Shown: positions 43,980-53,965, numbered from the stretch's first letter. The stretch is 64,000 nt of DNA from Pelagibius sp050043265 (GCA_050043265.1 JBHJIR010000009.1:40768-104767); one strand, 5' to 3'. Notes: generated by a model from the sequence alone, not told the origin. Numbers and translations are program-made.

Positions 43980-46120
43980 ACGAGGCCGCCATGTCGACCA
44001 GCAATGCAACAGAGATCTCCGACTTCGTCTCCTCCGACATCGATCCCGGTCAGTTCCGGCCCGTGCGGTCACGCGCCCTGATGCGCGGCTTGCTGGCGAT
44101 AGGCCTGATCGCCGTGACCGCCCTTGCGCTCACGACTGTGCTGCTCCAGATGAAGCGCAGTGACCTGGAAGACCAAGTCGAACGGCGGCTTGACGTGCTG
44201 TCGCGTGGCCGCGCGGAGGTCGTCGAAACCTGGCTGGACGGCAGCACGCGCCCGGCAGAACGGGTTGTCGACAGCGAGCTGTTCCGGTTGTTCGCGAGCG
44301 AGATGGACTTTGTTGGGGGAGACCTCTCGAGCCGGGGGGAGGGCAGCGAGGCGGTGCCCGAGGGCGCCGACGCTGACAGTGGGCTGGGCGTGCCCCTGTC
44401 CGACCAGTTGCCCTATCTGGCGCGGGTGCTCAGCGACTTTGCGCAGAATGCCGGCTATCGCGCCGGCTACCTGGTCGACCGCGATGGCAGCGCCTATGTC
44501 GTCAGCGCCGGTGCCGAAACGATCAGCGGCGAGCAGCAGGCCATCGCCAAGACCGTCTTCGACAGCGGGCGGCTCACCTTCGGGCCGGCGCGAAACGCGC
44601 CCGGCGGGTTGGCGATAGACTTCTATGCCCCGATCTTCGAATCGCCGGGGGTGGCTGCGGAGGGGCAGGCACGGGCGGGCAAGACCGTGGGCGTCCTCCT
44701 GCTGAGTGCCACGATCACCGAGATGCTGGCCGACGTCCTGGCGCCGCAGCCGCTGGCCGAGCCGGGCGAGCGGATCGCCCTGCTGCAGCAGTCGGGCGAC
44801 CGTCTGTTCCAGGTCACGCCGGCTGCTGCGCCACCGCTGCGCGCCGTCGACGGCCTTGAGCCGCCGGCGCCGGGCCAGCCCCTTGCCTTTGCCGAACGGC
44901 CGGCCATCGGTGCCGCGGGCGCCGTCTATTCGGTAGGCAGTCCCGTCGCGGGACCTGCCTGGTGGGTGGTCCAGCAAATCGACGTGGCCGCTGCCGAGGC
45001 CAGGATGGCGGGCTTCGTGGCGGCGATCGTGGTCGTCGCGGTTCTGGTCGTGGTGGCGGTGGCAGCCCTCTTCGGAGCGTTCTGGTGGCGGTTGTCGAAC
45101 GAGCAGAGTTCCGCCCTTGCCGAGCAGTTCAGCCGGCTTGCCGCCCGCATCGCCTCGCAGAAGCGATTCCTGGACAGCGTCAACAATTCGATCGCCGACT
45201 ATATCGGCGTGAAGTCGAAGAACGGCAAATACCGCTACCTCAATCCCGCGTTCGCCCGCGCCGCCGGCCGCGCGGTGGAAGACGCGGTGGGGCTCGACGA
45301 TGCGGCCATCTTCGGCCAGGGAACCGCGGAGCGGCTCTCGGTTTCGGACCGGCAGACATTGGAACGCAAGGCGCCGGTGATATTCAATTCGGAAGTCTAC
45401 CTGGATGCCCATCTGCATCACCTGCACATCTCGAAGGTGCCCTACCTCGACGATTCCGGGGAGATATCGGGCGTCGTCTCCGTGATGCGCGACGTGACGG
45501 CGCTGGTCGAGGCGCAAAAAAAACAGGAGCGGGCCGTCCAGCAGATGGTCACGGCCTTGGTGCGCGCGGTCGAACTGCGGGACTCCTACCTGGCCGGCCA
45601 CTCGCGCCGCCTGGCCGGCTTTGCGCGCGCAGTGGCGCAGCGCATCGACGCGAGCGAAGAGGAGATCGCGACCGTCGAGATCGCCGCCAACCTGTCGCAG
45701 AGCGGCAAGCTGGAAGTGCCGCGGGAGATTCTGACCAAGCCGGGGCGCCTGAACGAGGCCGAGATCGCGCAGTTGCAGACCCATATCGACCACACCACGG
45801 CGATCCTGCGGGACATCGACTTTGAGCTGCCGGTGCTGGAGACCATCATCCAGATGCATGAACGTCTTGACGGCAAGGGCTATCCCGCCGGCCTGTCCGG
45901 CGGGGATATCCGGCTGACGGCGCGCATCCTGGGGGCCTGCGATGTGTTCTGCGCGCGGGTGGAGCCGCGCACCTATCGCAGCGGAATCGCACCGGGGTCG
46001 GCGCTGGAGATCCTCGAATCGAACCCGGACCGCTACGATCCCCAGGTCGTTGCGGCATTGCGCAAGGTCGTGAACTCCGTGGCCGGCGAAAAGCTGATCG
46101 CCGACCTCCCCAAGGGATAG
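43976..46120 (+). CDS. Membrane sensor with PAS and degenerate HD-GYP domain
   Basis: This protein of 714 residues has a membrane helix (about 35-60), a periplasmic sensor region (about 60-340, Cache-like), a second helix (about 345-375), a PAS domain (about 390-510) and an HD-GYP-like domain (about 525-700). HD-GYP enzymes hydrolyse c-di-GMP. His542 (AGHSRR) and the GYP motif (residues 635-637, HERLDGKGYPAGL) remain, but the HD dyad expected in HDIGK is replaced by Ser574-Gln575 (NLSQSGKLEVP). It is probably catalytically weak or dead and acts as a c-di-GMP receptor. GTG 43976 overlaps the protease stop; ATG 43991 is an alternative. Confidence 0.85.
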   Translation: MNEAAMSTSNATEISDFVSSDIDPGQFRPVRSRALMRGLLAIGLIAVTALALTTVLLQMKRSDLEDQVERRLDVLSRGRAEVVETWLDGSTRPAERVVDSELFRLFASEMDFVGGDLSSRGEGSEAVPEGADADSGLGVPLSDQLPYLARVLSDFAQNAGYRAGYLVDRDGSAYVVSAGAETISGEQQAIAKTVFDSGRLTFGPARNAPGGLAIDFYAPIFESPGVAAEGQARAGKTVGVLLLSATITEMLADVLAPQPLAEPGERIALLQQSGDRLFQVTPAAAPPLRAVDGLEPPAPGQPLAFAERPAIGAAGAVYSVGSPVAGPAWWVVQQIDVAAAEARMAGFVAAIVVVAVLVVVAVAALFGAFWWRLSNEQSSALAEQFSRLAARIASQKRFLDSVNNSIADYIGVKSKNGKYRYLNPAFARAAGRAVEDAVGLDDAAIFGQGTAERLSVSDRQTLERKAPVIFNSEVYLDAHLHHLHISKVPYLDDSGEISGVVSVMRDVTALVEAQKKQERAVQQMVTALVRAVELRDSYLAGHSRRLAGFARAVAQRIDASEEEIATVEIAANLSQSGKLEVPREILTKPGRLNEAEIAQLQTHIDHTTAILRDIDFELPVLETIIQMHERLDGKGYPAGLSGGDIRLTARILGACDVFCARVEPRTYRSGIAPGSALEILESNPDRYDPQVVAALRKVVNSVAGEKLIADLPKG

Positions 46121-46198
46121 GGCCGAATACAGTGTCGGGGTCCGTTTGCCGGAGGGCACGGTCACTGAACTGTTAATTTTCCGTTTAGATCCAGAAAT

Positions 46199-46230
46199 TT
46201 GACACAACTTAAAGGATTCGTTGATGCTCT
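46199..46230 (+). promoter_or_regulatory. Candidate promoter of the GGDEF-EAL gene
   Basis: A perfect TTGACA stands at 46199-46204 in an AT-rich stretch about 110 bases before the coding start. The -10 hexamer near 46222-46230 (TTGATGCTC) is poor, so the exact promoter is uncertain. Confidence 0.35.
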
Positions 46231-46314
46231 AGTTCCATGCCAGACTGCAACCTGTGCTTGGGCGCTCCAAATTCTTAGAGGCTTGCCGGCAAGCACCTGA
46301 AGCGGTGATGCAAC

Positions 46315-48105
46315 GTGGTCATGAGCGAAGGGCCCAAAGAACCGGTGCGGCGCGGCCCCGCCGCAAGAGCCCCCCGGGCTGTGCCCCGGCCCCGGAAAGC
46401 ACCGGGAAGAAGCGACGAGCAGCTTCGCAACATCGTCGACAATATGCCCGGTTTCGTCTTTCGCCGCGTGTTGGCCCCTGACGGAAGCGCTACCTATCCT
46501 TATGTCAGCCCGCACGTGTACAGATTGTACGGCGTCGGCCCGGCTAAAGAAGGGTCGGGGAAAAGGCCGTTCGATGAATATTTCCGCGCCGAGGACCGGC
46601 AGTTCTTCCTCGACGCCATGGCGCTTTCGGCGCGGGATCTGACGTCCCTCGAGGTCGCTGTTCGCCTTCGCACGGCGAAGGGCCCGGCAAAGTGGCTGCG
46701 TATCGCGTCCTACCCGCGCAAGCTTGCAAACGGCAATATCCAGTGGGACTGCATCGCGCTGGACATCACCGAGGCCAAGGCGCGGGAGGCGCACCTCTCC
46801 TATCACGATTCCCTGACCGGATTGCCGAACCGCGCCCTTTTTGTGAATTGGCTCAACCACGCGCTCGGGCGGGCCCAGCATCTTGAATCGCCGGCCTTCG
46901 TTATTGCCGTGGAACTGACCTCCCTCAAGGGCATCCGTGAAAGCTCGGGTTTCGACGTCGGCGATGCCTGCATTGTCGAGGCCACCAGGCGACTGCAAAG
47001 AGCGGTGCGGTTTGCCGATACGATCGCCTACACAGGTGGCGGCGGATTTCTGATCGTCTTGGTCCAGGTCGACAAGAAGAGCGACTTCACCGCACCGCTG
47101 CGCGCCATCAAGCGTCAATTCGAAACGCGGTTCGATCATGGCAGCCAGAACTTTCCGCTCAACATTTCCATGGGCATCTGCGTGGTTCCCGACGATGGCG
47201 ATACGGCGGAGGCGCTCATCGGCAACGCGACCACAGCGCTGAACAAAGCCAAGGAAGACGCGGATAGGCCGTATCAATTCTACAACACGCAGATGACCGA
47301 GCGTGCGGTCCAGCGTCTGGGAATCGATTCCGAACTGCGCCGGGCCTTGGACAAGCATGAGCTGCGACTGTTCTATCAGCCGCAATACGATTCGCAGACG
47401 CTGGAGCTCGTCGGCCTGGAAGCCCTCATGCGTTGGCAGCACCCCGATCGCGGGCTCGTCATGCCCGGGGAATTCATCTCGGTGGCCGAGGAGACCGGCC
47501 TGATCGTCCCCATGGGCGAGTTTGCCTTGAGGGAAGCCTGCGCCCAGGCACGCGATTGGCAGTCAAGGGGGGTGACGGACGTTCCGGTGTCGGTCAATCT
47601 GTCCGGTGTGCAGCTGCGCCAGAAGAACCTGGGAGACAGAGTTCTCGACATTCTCGCAGAGACCGGCCTCGCGCCAAACCGCCTTAAGCTCGAGCTGACG
47701 GAAAGCACGATCGTCGACAATGCCGAAGCGGCGGCGAGCATGATGAAATATCTCGCCGATGCCGGAATCGAGTTCGCCGTCGACGATTTCGGAATCGAGC
47801 ATTCGGCCCTCAGCCACTTGAGCCGGCTTCCGATCAAGACCCTGAAGGTCGACTACTCCTTCGTTTCCCAGATGACCAAATGCCGTGTGCATGCGGCCCT
47901 GGTCCAGGCCATCGTCTCAATGACCCACTCCATGGGTATGAGCGTGGTCGCCGAGGGTGTCGAAACCCAAGCCGAGCTTAGCTACCTGCAAGCCTATCAG
48001 TGTGACACGCTGCAGGGCTTCCTGCTCAACAGGCCGATGCCCGCCGAGAAGTTCGAGGCTGCGCTCAAGGCCGAAGGCTTGAAGCAGGGCGAAGTCGTTG
48101 CCTAG
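46315..48105 (+). CDS. PAS-GGDEF-EAL protein, probable c-di-GMP phosphodiesterase
   Basis: This protein of 596 residues has a PAS domain (about 45-155), a GGDEF domain (about 160-325) and an EAL domain (about 340-590). The GGDEF signature is destroyed (GGGGF, residues 241-245), so no cyclase activity is expected. The EAL domain has intact metal and catalytic residues: EALMRW (369-371), VNLSGVQL, LTEST, VDDFGIEHSAL, the TLKVD lysine, and AEGVET. It should degrade c-di-GMP, perhaps modulated by GTP binding to the GGDEF part. GTG 46315 and ATG 46321 are possible starts. It follows the degenerate HD-GYP gene with 194 bases between. Confidence 0.87.
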   Translation: MVMSEGPKEPVRRGPAARAPRAVPRPRKAPGRSDEQLRNIVDNMPGFVFRRVLAPDGSATYPYVSPHVYRLYGVGPAKEGSGKRPFDEYFRAEDRQFFLDAMALSARDLTSLEVAVRLRTAKGPAKWLRIASYPRKLANGNIQWDCIALDITEAKAREAHLSYHDSLTGLPNRALFVNWLNHALGRAQHLESPAFVIAVELTSLKGIRESSGFDVGDACIVEATRRLQRAVRFADTIAYTGGGGFLIVLVQVDKKSDFTAPLRAIKRQFETRFDHGSQNFPLNISMGICVVPDDGDTAEALIGNATTALNKAKEDADRPYQFYNTQMTERAVQRLGIDSELRRALDKHELRLFYQPQYDSQTLELVGLEALMRWQHPDRGLVMPGEFISVAEETGLIVPMGEFALREACAQARDWQSRGVTDVPVSVNLSGVQLRQKNLGDRVLDILAETGLAPNRLKLELTESTIVDNAEAAASMMKYLADAGIEFAVDDFGIEHSALSHLSRLPIKTLKVDYSFVSQMTKCRVHAALVQAIVSMTHSMGMSVVAEGVETQAELSYLQAYQCDTLQGFLLNRPMPAEKFEAALKAEGLKQGEVVA

Positions 48106-49589
48106 TTCCCGGCGCTGGGGGCCGTAGCCTCGGCCGTCTTGTCATCGGCGTTGCCGCCCTCCTGCAGGCCGCCGCCCAGCACTTTGTAGAGCGTCACCAG
48201 ATTGCTGCTGCGCGACTGACGGATGCCGATGAGGCCTTGCTGCGCGCTGTACAGTTCGCGCTGGGAATCGAGCACCGCCAGGTAGCTGTCGCCGCCGCGG
48301 CGGAAGCGCGCCTCGGCCAGCCGGTAGCTTTCGTTCGCCGCGCCCACGAGGGACTGCTGAGCGTCCAGCCGTTCGTCGATGGTGCCCTGCACCGCCAGGG
48401 CGTCGGCGACTTCCCGGAAGGCGGTCTGGATCGCCAGCTCGTATTGGGCCAGCAGGATGTCGCGGTCCGTCTTGGCGACGTCCAGGTTGGCCTGGTTCTC
48501 GCCGCCGTCGAAGATTGGCAGGCTGATCTGCGGCATGAAGCTCCAAACCCCGCTGCCGCCGGTGAACAGGCTGGCGAGGGTCGTGGTGCTGAAGCCGCCG
48601 CTCAGCGTCAGGGTGACGCTGGGAAAGAAGGCGGCCCGCGCCGCGCCGATGTTGGCGTTGGCGCCTTTCAGCTGGTGCTCCGCCTGCCGGATGTCCGGGC
48701 GACGCTGCATCACCTCGGACGGCTGATCGACGGGCAGGTCTTCCAGCAGATCCACCGCGTCCAGCGACTCCACCGCCATCAGCTCGGGCGGAATCGCGGT
48801 GCCGACCAGCAAGGCCAGGGCGTTCTGGTCCTGCGCCACCAGGCCCGTATAGTTGGCGACGTCGACGCGGGCGGTGTCGACGCTGATCTGTGCCTGGCGC
48901 AGATCCAGCGCCGAAGACACGCCCATCTCGTAGCTCTTGCGGGTCAGCTCATAGGACTCGCGCTGGCTTGCCACCGTCTGTTGGGACAGCGCCAGCTGCT
49001 CGCGGTCGGCGCCCAGGGTCAGGTAGGCGTCGGCGACTTCGGCGCCCAGGCTGATCTGCGCGCTGCGCCGGGCCTCCTCGGTCGAGAGGTATTGCTCCAG
49101 CGCCTGTTCTTTCAGGCTCCGCACCCGTCCGAAGAAGTCGATCTCGTAGCTGCTGAAACCCAGGTTCACATCGTATTGCGAGCCGTACTCCGGGTTGCCG
49201 CTGGACGTGAAGTCCTCGCCGCGGCGCTGGCGCGTGTAGGCGCCGCCGGCGTCGACCTTGGGAAACAGGTCGGAGCGGGTGACGCGGTATTGGGCCCGGG
49301 CGCGCACGATGTTGAGGGCGGCGACGCGCAGATCCCGGTTGTTCTCCAGCGCCAGCGCGATCAGGCCCTGCAGCCGGCGGTCGATGAAGAAATCGCGCCA
49401 GCCGATGTCGGCGGCAACCCGACCGACGGGCTGCGAGATCGTCTCCACGTCATAGGCGGCGCCGACCGGCCAGTCCTGCGGTACCGGCGCGTCGGGGCGG
49501 GAATAGTCCGGCATCAGGCTGCAGCCGGCCAGCAGGGCGCCCGACAGAATCAAAGCGGGGAGCGAAGAGCACAGCACACGCGGGTTCAT
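48102..49589 (-). CDS. RND efflux outer membrane lipoprotein (OprM/NodT family)
   Basis: This 495-residue protein forms the trimeric outer-membrane channel of an RND pump. It starts with a lipoprotein signal (SGALLAGCSLMP, Cys about 23) and has the two repeated OEP domains of long helices; NANIGAARAAFFPSVTLT is a typical segment. The ATG overlaps the TGA of the pump gene. It ends the MFP-RND-OMF operon and its stop overlaps that of the convergent EAL gene by four bases. Confidence 0.9.
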   Translation of the reverse strand: MNPRVLCSSLPALILSGALLAGCSLMPDYSRPDAPVPQDWPVGAAYDVETISQPVGRVAADIGWRDFFIDRRLQGLIALALENNRDLRVAALNIVRARAQYRVTRSDLFPKVDAGGAYTRQRRGEDFTSSGNPEYGSQYDVNLGFSSYEIDFFGRVRSLKEQALEQYLSTEEARRSAQISLGAEVADAYLTLGADREQLALSQQTVASQRESYELTRKSYEMGVSSALDLRQAQISVDTARVDVANYTGLVAQDQNALALLVGTAIPPELMAVESLDAVDLLEDLPVDQPSEVMQRRPDIRQAEHQLKGANANIGAARAAFFPSVTLTLSGGFSTTTLASLFTGGSGVWSFMPQISLPIFDGGENQANLDVAKTDRDILLAQYELAIQTAFREVADALAVQGTIDERLDAQQSLVGAANESYRLAEARFRRGGDSYLAVLDSQRELYSAQQGLIGIRQSRSSNLVTLYKVLGGGLQEGGNADDKTAEATAPSAGN

Positions 49590-52500
49590 CAGCGGGACTC
49601 CAATGCCGGTTCGGCCTGGGGGTCGGCCGGCTGCGGCCGGGCCTCGGCCTTGCGGGAGAAAACCCGGCGGATCATCACGAAGAACAGCGGCACGAAGAAA
49701 ATGCCCAGCAGGGTGGCCGAGATCATGCCGCCCAGCACGCCGGTGCCGATCGCGTTCTGGCCGCCCGAGCCGGCGCCGGTGCTGATCGCCAGCGGCAGCA
49801 CGCCGAAGGCGAAGGCCAGCGAGGTCATGATGATCGGACGCAGGCGCATGCGCACGGCCTCCAGGGTTGCCGAGACCAGGTCCTTGCCCTGGTCCTGCAG
49901 ATCCTTGGCGAACTCGACGATCAGAATGGCATTCTTCGCCGACAGGCCGATCGTGGTCAGCAGGCCGACCTGGAAGAAGATATCGTTCGACAGCCCGCGG
50001 AAGGTCGCCGCCGACAGGGCGCCGACGATGCCCAGCGGCAGCACCAGCAGCACCGAGAAGGGGATCGACCAGCTCTCGTAGAGTGCCGCCAGGCAGAGGA
50101 AAACGACCAGGATCGAGATCGAATAGAGCATCGGCGTCTGGTCGCCGGAGGCACGTTCCTGGTCCGACAGCCCGGTCCACTCCATGCCGATGCCCGTGGG
50201 CAACTGGGCGACCAGGGCTTCGACGGCGGCCATGGCCGCGCCGGTGCTCTGGCCCGGCGCGGCGGAGCCGAGGATTTCGACCGAGGGCAGGCCGTTGTAG
50301 CGCTCCAGGCGTGGCGAGCCGTAGCTCCAGGAGGACCGGGCGAAGGAGGACATCGGGACCATCTCGTCTTTGTCGTTCCTGACATACCACTGGTCCAGGT
50401 CGTCCGGCATCATGCGGTAGGGCGCGTCGGCCTGGACATAGACCTTCTTGATGCGGCCCTGGTTGATGAAATCGTTCACGTAGGATCCGCCCCAGGCCGT
50501 CGCGAGGACGCTGTTGATGTCCGGCAGGCTGACGCCCAGCGCGCCGGCGCGCTCGCGGTCGATATCGACCACGAATTGCGGCTCGTCGTCCTTGCCGTTG
50601 GCGCGGACGGCGACCAGCCGCGGGTCCTGCGCCGCCATCTGAAGCAACTGCTGGCGTGCGGCGAGGAGCTGTTCGTGCCCCAGCCCACCGCGGTCCTGCA
50701 GCTGCAGGTCGAAGCCGCTGGCGTTGCCCAGTTCGATCACCGCCGGCGGCGCGAAGGCAAAGGCCAGCGCGTCGCGGATGCCGGCAAAGGCCCCCATGGC
50801 GCGGCCGGCGACGGCCTGCACGGTCTGCGCCGCGCCCGGGCGCTCCGACCAGTCTTTCATGGAGATGAACGCGATGCCGGCGTTCTGGCCGCTGCCGCTG
50901 AAGCTGAAGCCGGCCACCGAGAACACTGAACTGACGGCTTCCCGTTCATCGTCCAGGAAGTGGTCCTCGACCTGCGTGATCACGTCCAGGGTGCGTTCCT
51001 GGGTGGCGCCGACCGGCAACTGCACCTGGGCGAAGAGGATGCCCTGGTCCTCGTCGGGCAGGAATGACGTCGGCAAACGCGTGAAAAGAAGCCCCATCAC
51101 CACGGCGATCGCCAGATAAATCGCCAGGAAACGCAGGGTGCGGGCGACAATGTACGCCACCGAGCTCTCGTACTTCTGGGTGGCCCGGTCGAAGGTGCGG
51201 TTGAACCACGCCAGCGGACCGCGCCGGTGGCCGTGCTCGCCATGCTTCATCGGCTTCAGCAGGCTGGCGCAGAGTGCCGGGGTGAGGACCAGCGCCACCC
51301 CGACGGAAAGTGCCATGGCCGAGACGATGGTGATCGAGAACTGGCGGTAGATGACGCCGGCTGAGCCGCTGAAGAAGGCCATCGGCACGAAGACGGCGGA
51401 GAGTACCAGCGCGATGCCGACCAGCGCCCCGGTGATCTGGCCCATCGACTTGCGGGTCGCTTCGCGCGGTCCGAGGCCCTCGTCGCGCATGACGCGCTCG
51501 ACGTTCTCGACCACGACGATGGCGTCGTCGACCAACAGGCCGATGGCCAGGACCATGCCGAACATCGTCAGGGTGTTGATGGAAAAGCCAAAGGCGGACA
51601 ACACGCCGAAGGTGCCCAGCAGGACCACCGGCACGGCGATGGTCGGGATCAGCGTGGCGCGAAGGTTCTGCAGGAAGAGATACATCACCAGGAACACCAG
51701 CACGATGGCCTCGCCCAGGGTCTTCACCACCTCTTCGATGGAGACCCGCACGAAGGGGGTGGTATCGTAGGGGATCACCGTGCGCACGCCGGCCGGGAAG
51801 TAGGCCGACAACTCGTCGAGCTTGGCCTTGATAAGTTCGGCGGTATCCAGGGCGTTGGCGCCGGTCGCCAGCTTGATGCCCATGCCGGCCGCCGGCGAGC
51901 GGTTGTAGCGCGCCATCATGTCGTAGCTTTCACTGCCCATCTCGACGCGGGCGACGTCGCCGAGGTGGACCGTCGAGCCGTCGCTTTCGGTACGCAGCAC
52001 GATGGCGGCGAATTGTTCGGGCGTCTCCAGCAAGGTCTGGACGGTGATGGAGGCATTGAGCTGCTGGCCGCTGACGGCCGGTGTGCCGCCGAGCTGACCG
52101 GCCGAGACCTGGCTGTTCTGCGCCTCGATGGCGGACACCACGTCCTCGGTGGTCATCTGGTAGCTGTTCAGCTTGGCGGGATCGAGCCATACCCGCATCG
52201 CGTATTCGGAGCCGAAGATATTGATGTCGCCGACGCCGTCCAGACGGCTGATCGGATCCCGCAGGGTGGCGGCCAGATAATCGGAGAGGTCGGTCTGCGT
52301 CAGCCGGCCGTCCTCGGAGATCAGGCCGACCACCATGAGGAAACTGCCGGAGGACTTGGAGACCGCGACGCCCTGCTGCTGCACTTCCGACGGTAACAGC
52401 GGCGTGGCGAGAGCCAGCTTGTTCTGTACCTGGACCTGGGCGATGTCCGGATCGGTACCGGGTTCGAAGGTCAGCTCAATGCTCATGCTGCCGTTCGAGT

Positions 52501-52747
52501 TGCTGTTGGCCGACATGTAGCGCAGGTTGTCAATCCCCTTCATCTTCTGCTCGATGACCTGGGTGACCGTGTCCTCCACCGCCTTGGCCGAGGCGCCTGG
52601 ATAGGTTGCCGAGATGGTGACCGAGGGCGGCGCGATGGTCGGATACTGCGCGATCGGCAGGGTGAAGATCGCCAGCACGCCGGCCAGCATGGTGATGATC
52701 GCGATGACCCAGGCGAAGATCGGCCGGTCGATGAAGAAGTTTGCCAT
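49589..52747 (-). CDS. RND multidrug efflux transporter (HAE1, AcrB/MexB type)
   Basis: This 1052-residue inner-membrane pump has the 12-helix layout with two large periplasmic loops. The N-terminus MANFFIDRPIFAWVIAIITMLAG and the proton-relay Asp pair in LLVDDAIVVVENVERVM are typical for hydrophobe/amphiphile efflux family 1. It is energised by the proton gradient and exports drugs, dyes, detergents or native metabolites. It lies 15 bases behind the adaptor gene and overlaps the outer-membrane factor gene. Confidence 0.95.
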   Translation of the reverse strand: MANFFIDRPIFAWVIAIITMLAGVLAIFTLPIAQYPTIAPPSVTISATYPGASAKAVEDTVTQVIEQKMKGIDNLRYMSANSNSNGSMSIELTFEPGTDPDIAQVQVQNKLALATPLLPSEVQQQGVAVSKSSGSFLMVVGLISEDGRLTQTDLSDYLAATLRDPISRLDGVGDINIFGSEYAMRVWLDPAKLNSYQMTTEDVVSAIEAQNSQVSAGQLGGTPAVSGQQLNASITVQTLLETPEQFAAIVLRTESDGSTVHLGDVARVEMGSESYDMMARYNRSPAAGMGIKLATGANALDTAELIKAKLDELSAYFPAGVRTVIPYDTTPFVRVSIEEVVKTLGEAIVLVFLVMYLFLQNLRATLIPTIAVPVVLLGTFGVLSAFGFSINTLTMFGMVLAIGLLVDDAIVVVENVERVMRDEGLGPREATRKSMGQITGALVGIALVLSAVFVPMAFFSGSAGVIYRQFSITIVSAMALSVGVALVLTPALCASLLKPMKHGEHGHRRGPLAWFNRTFDRATQKYESSVAYIVARTLRFLAIYLAIAVVMGLLFTRLPTSFLPDEDQGILFAQVQLPVGATQERTLDVITQVEDHFLDDEREAVSSVFSVAGFSFSGSGQNAGIAFISMKDWSERPGAAQTVQAVAGRAMGAFAGIRDALAFAFAPPAVIELGNASGFDLQLQDRGGLGHEQLLAARQQLLQMAAQDPRLVAVRANGKDDEPQFVVDIDRERAGALGVSLPDINSVLATAWGGSYVNDFINQGRIKKVYVQADAPYRMMPDDLDQWYVRNDKDEMVPMSSFARSSWSYGSPRLERYNGLPSVEILGSAAPGQSTGAAMAAVEALVAQLPTGIGMEWTGLSDQERASGDQTPMLYSISILVVFLCLAALYESWSIPFSVLLVLPLGIVGALSAATFRGLSNDIFFQVGLLTTIGLSAKNAILIVEFAKDLQDQGKDLVSATLEAVRMRLRPIIMTSLAFAFGVLPLAISTGAGSGGQNAIGTGVLGGMISATLLGIFFVPLFFVMIRRVFSRKAEARPQPADPQAEPALESR

Positions 52748-52762
52748 GGTCTTGGCTCCTAT

Positions 52763-53965
52763 TCAGGATTTCGGCGCCGCTGCGCCGCCTGCCTTGGCGC
52801 CGTCTCCGCCGAGCTCGACCTCGACGGTCTGCACGCTGGCACCCGGCCGTGCCTTCTGGGAGCCCTCCACGATCAGGCGGTCGCCTGCTTTCAGGCCCTC
52901 GGTCACCAGCCAGTTTGTGCCGACGGCTTGAGAAACCTTCAACTCACGCTGCTCGACCTTGCCGTCGTCGTTCACCACCAGGGCGGTCGGTATGCCGCGG
53001 GCGTTGCGGGTGACCCCCTGCTGCGGCACCAGGATGGCGTGATTGTCGGTGCCGCCTTGCACGATGGCGCGCACGAACATGCCGGGCAGCAGGTTCTCGT
53101 CCGGGTTGGGAAAGACCGCGCGCAGGGTCACCATGCCGGTGCTCTCGTCGACCGAGACCTCCGAGAATTCGAGCGTGCCCGTCAGGGGGTAGGCCGAGCC
53201 GTCCTCCAGCGTCAGCGTCACCTTCGCCTTGTCCGGGTTGTCGCGGGTCAGGCGGCCGTCAGCCAGCGCCCGCTTCATGCGTAGCAGGTCGCCGCTGGAC
53301 TGGGTGACGTCGACATAGATCGGGTCGAGCTGTTGGATGGTCGCCAGGGCGGTTGTCTGGTTCTCCGTCACCAGCGCGCCGGCCGTCACCGACGAGCGGC
53401 CGATGCGTCCGGAAATCGGCGCGGTCAGGCTGGTGCGGTCGAGGTTGATGCGCGCGGTCTGCAGCGCCGCCTCATTGGCGGCGACATCGGCCTCGGCTTC
53501 CTTCAAGGCCGCCTCGGCGTCATCGCGGTCCTGGGCGCTGACGGCGTTGATCTGCACCAGTTCGTCGTAGCGCTTGGCTTTCGACTTTGCGGTGGCGACG
53601 CTGGCGTTGGCGCTTTGCAGCAGAGCCTTGGCGTTGTTGTAGGTGGCCCGGTAGGAGGCGGGATCGATCTGGTAGAGCGGGTCACCGGCAGCGACCTCCG
53701 CGCCTTCGCGGAACAGGCGCTGCTGGATCAGGCCGCTGACCTGCGGACGCACTTCGGCGACTTGATAAGCCGTGGTGCGTCCGGAAAGTTCCGTGGTGAT
53801 GGCGACCGGCCGGGGAGCGACGATGACAACGCCCACTTCCGGCGCTGGCGCGCCCGTGTTGGCGTGGGCCTGGCGGGCGGCCTCCTGGTCGTCGCAGGCG
53901 CTCAGCGCCAGACCGGCGGCGAGAAGCACCGGCAGGAGTGTGGAGGCGCGGCGGGCTTCGGTCAT
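52763..53965 (-). CDS. RND efflux periplasmic adaptor (AcrA/MexA type)
   Basis: This 400-residue lipoprotein (lipobox ALSACDD, Cys about 24) has the membrane-fusion layout: barrel-sandwich lipoyl halves (VRPQVSGLIQQRLFREGAEVAAGDPLYQID and TSLTAPISGRIGRSSVTAGALV), a coiled-coil hairpin between (about 100-170), and C-terminal beta domains. It links pump and channel. The ATG at 53965 has AAGGTG eight bases ahead; a longer frame to 54109 would run through the promoter region. It is the first gene of the operon that starts opposite tetR. Confidence 0.93.
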   Translation of the reverse strand: MTEARRASTLLPVLLAAGLALSACDDQEAARQAHANTGAPAPEVGVVIVAPRPVAITTELSGRTTAYQVAEVRPQVSGLIQQRLFREGAEVAAGDPLYQIDPASYRATYNNAKALLQSANASVATAKSKAKRYDELVQINAVSAQDRDDAEAALKEAEADVAANEAALQTARINLDRTSLTAPISGRIGRSSVTAGALVTENQTTALATIQQLDPIYVDVTQSSGDLLRMKRALADGRLTRDNPDKAKVTLTLEDGSAYPLTGTLEFSEVSVDESTGMVTLRAVFPNPDENLLPGMFVRAIVQGGTDNHAILVPQQGVTRNARGIPTALVVNDDGKVEQRELKVSQAVGTNWLVTEGLKAGDRLIVEGSQKARPGASVQTVEVELGGDGAKAGGAAAPKS

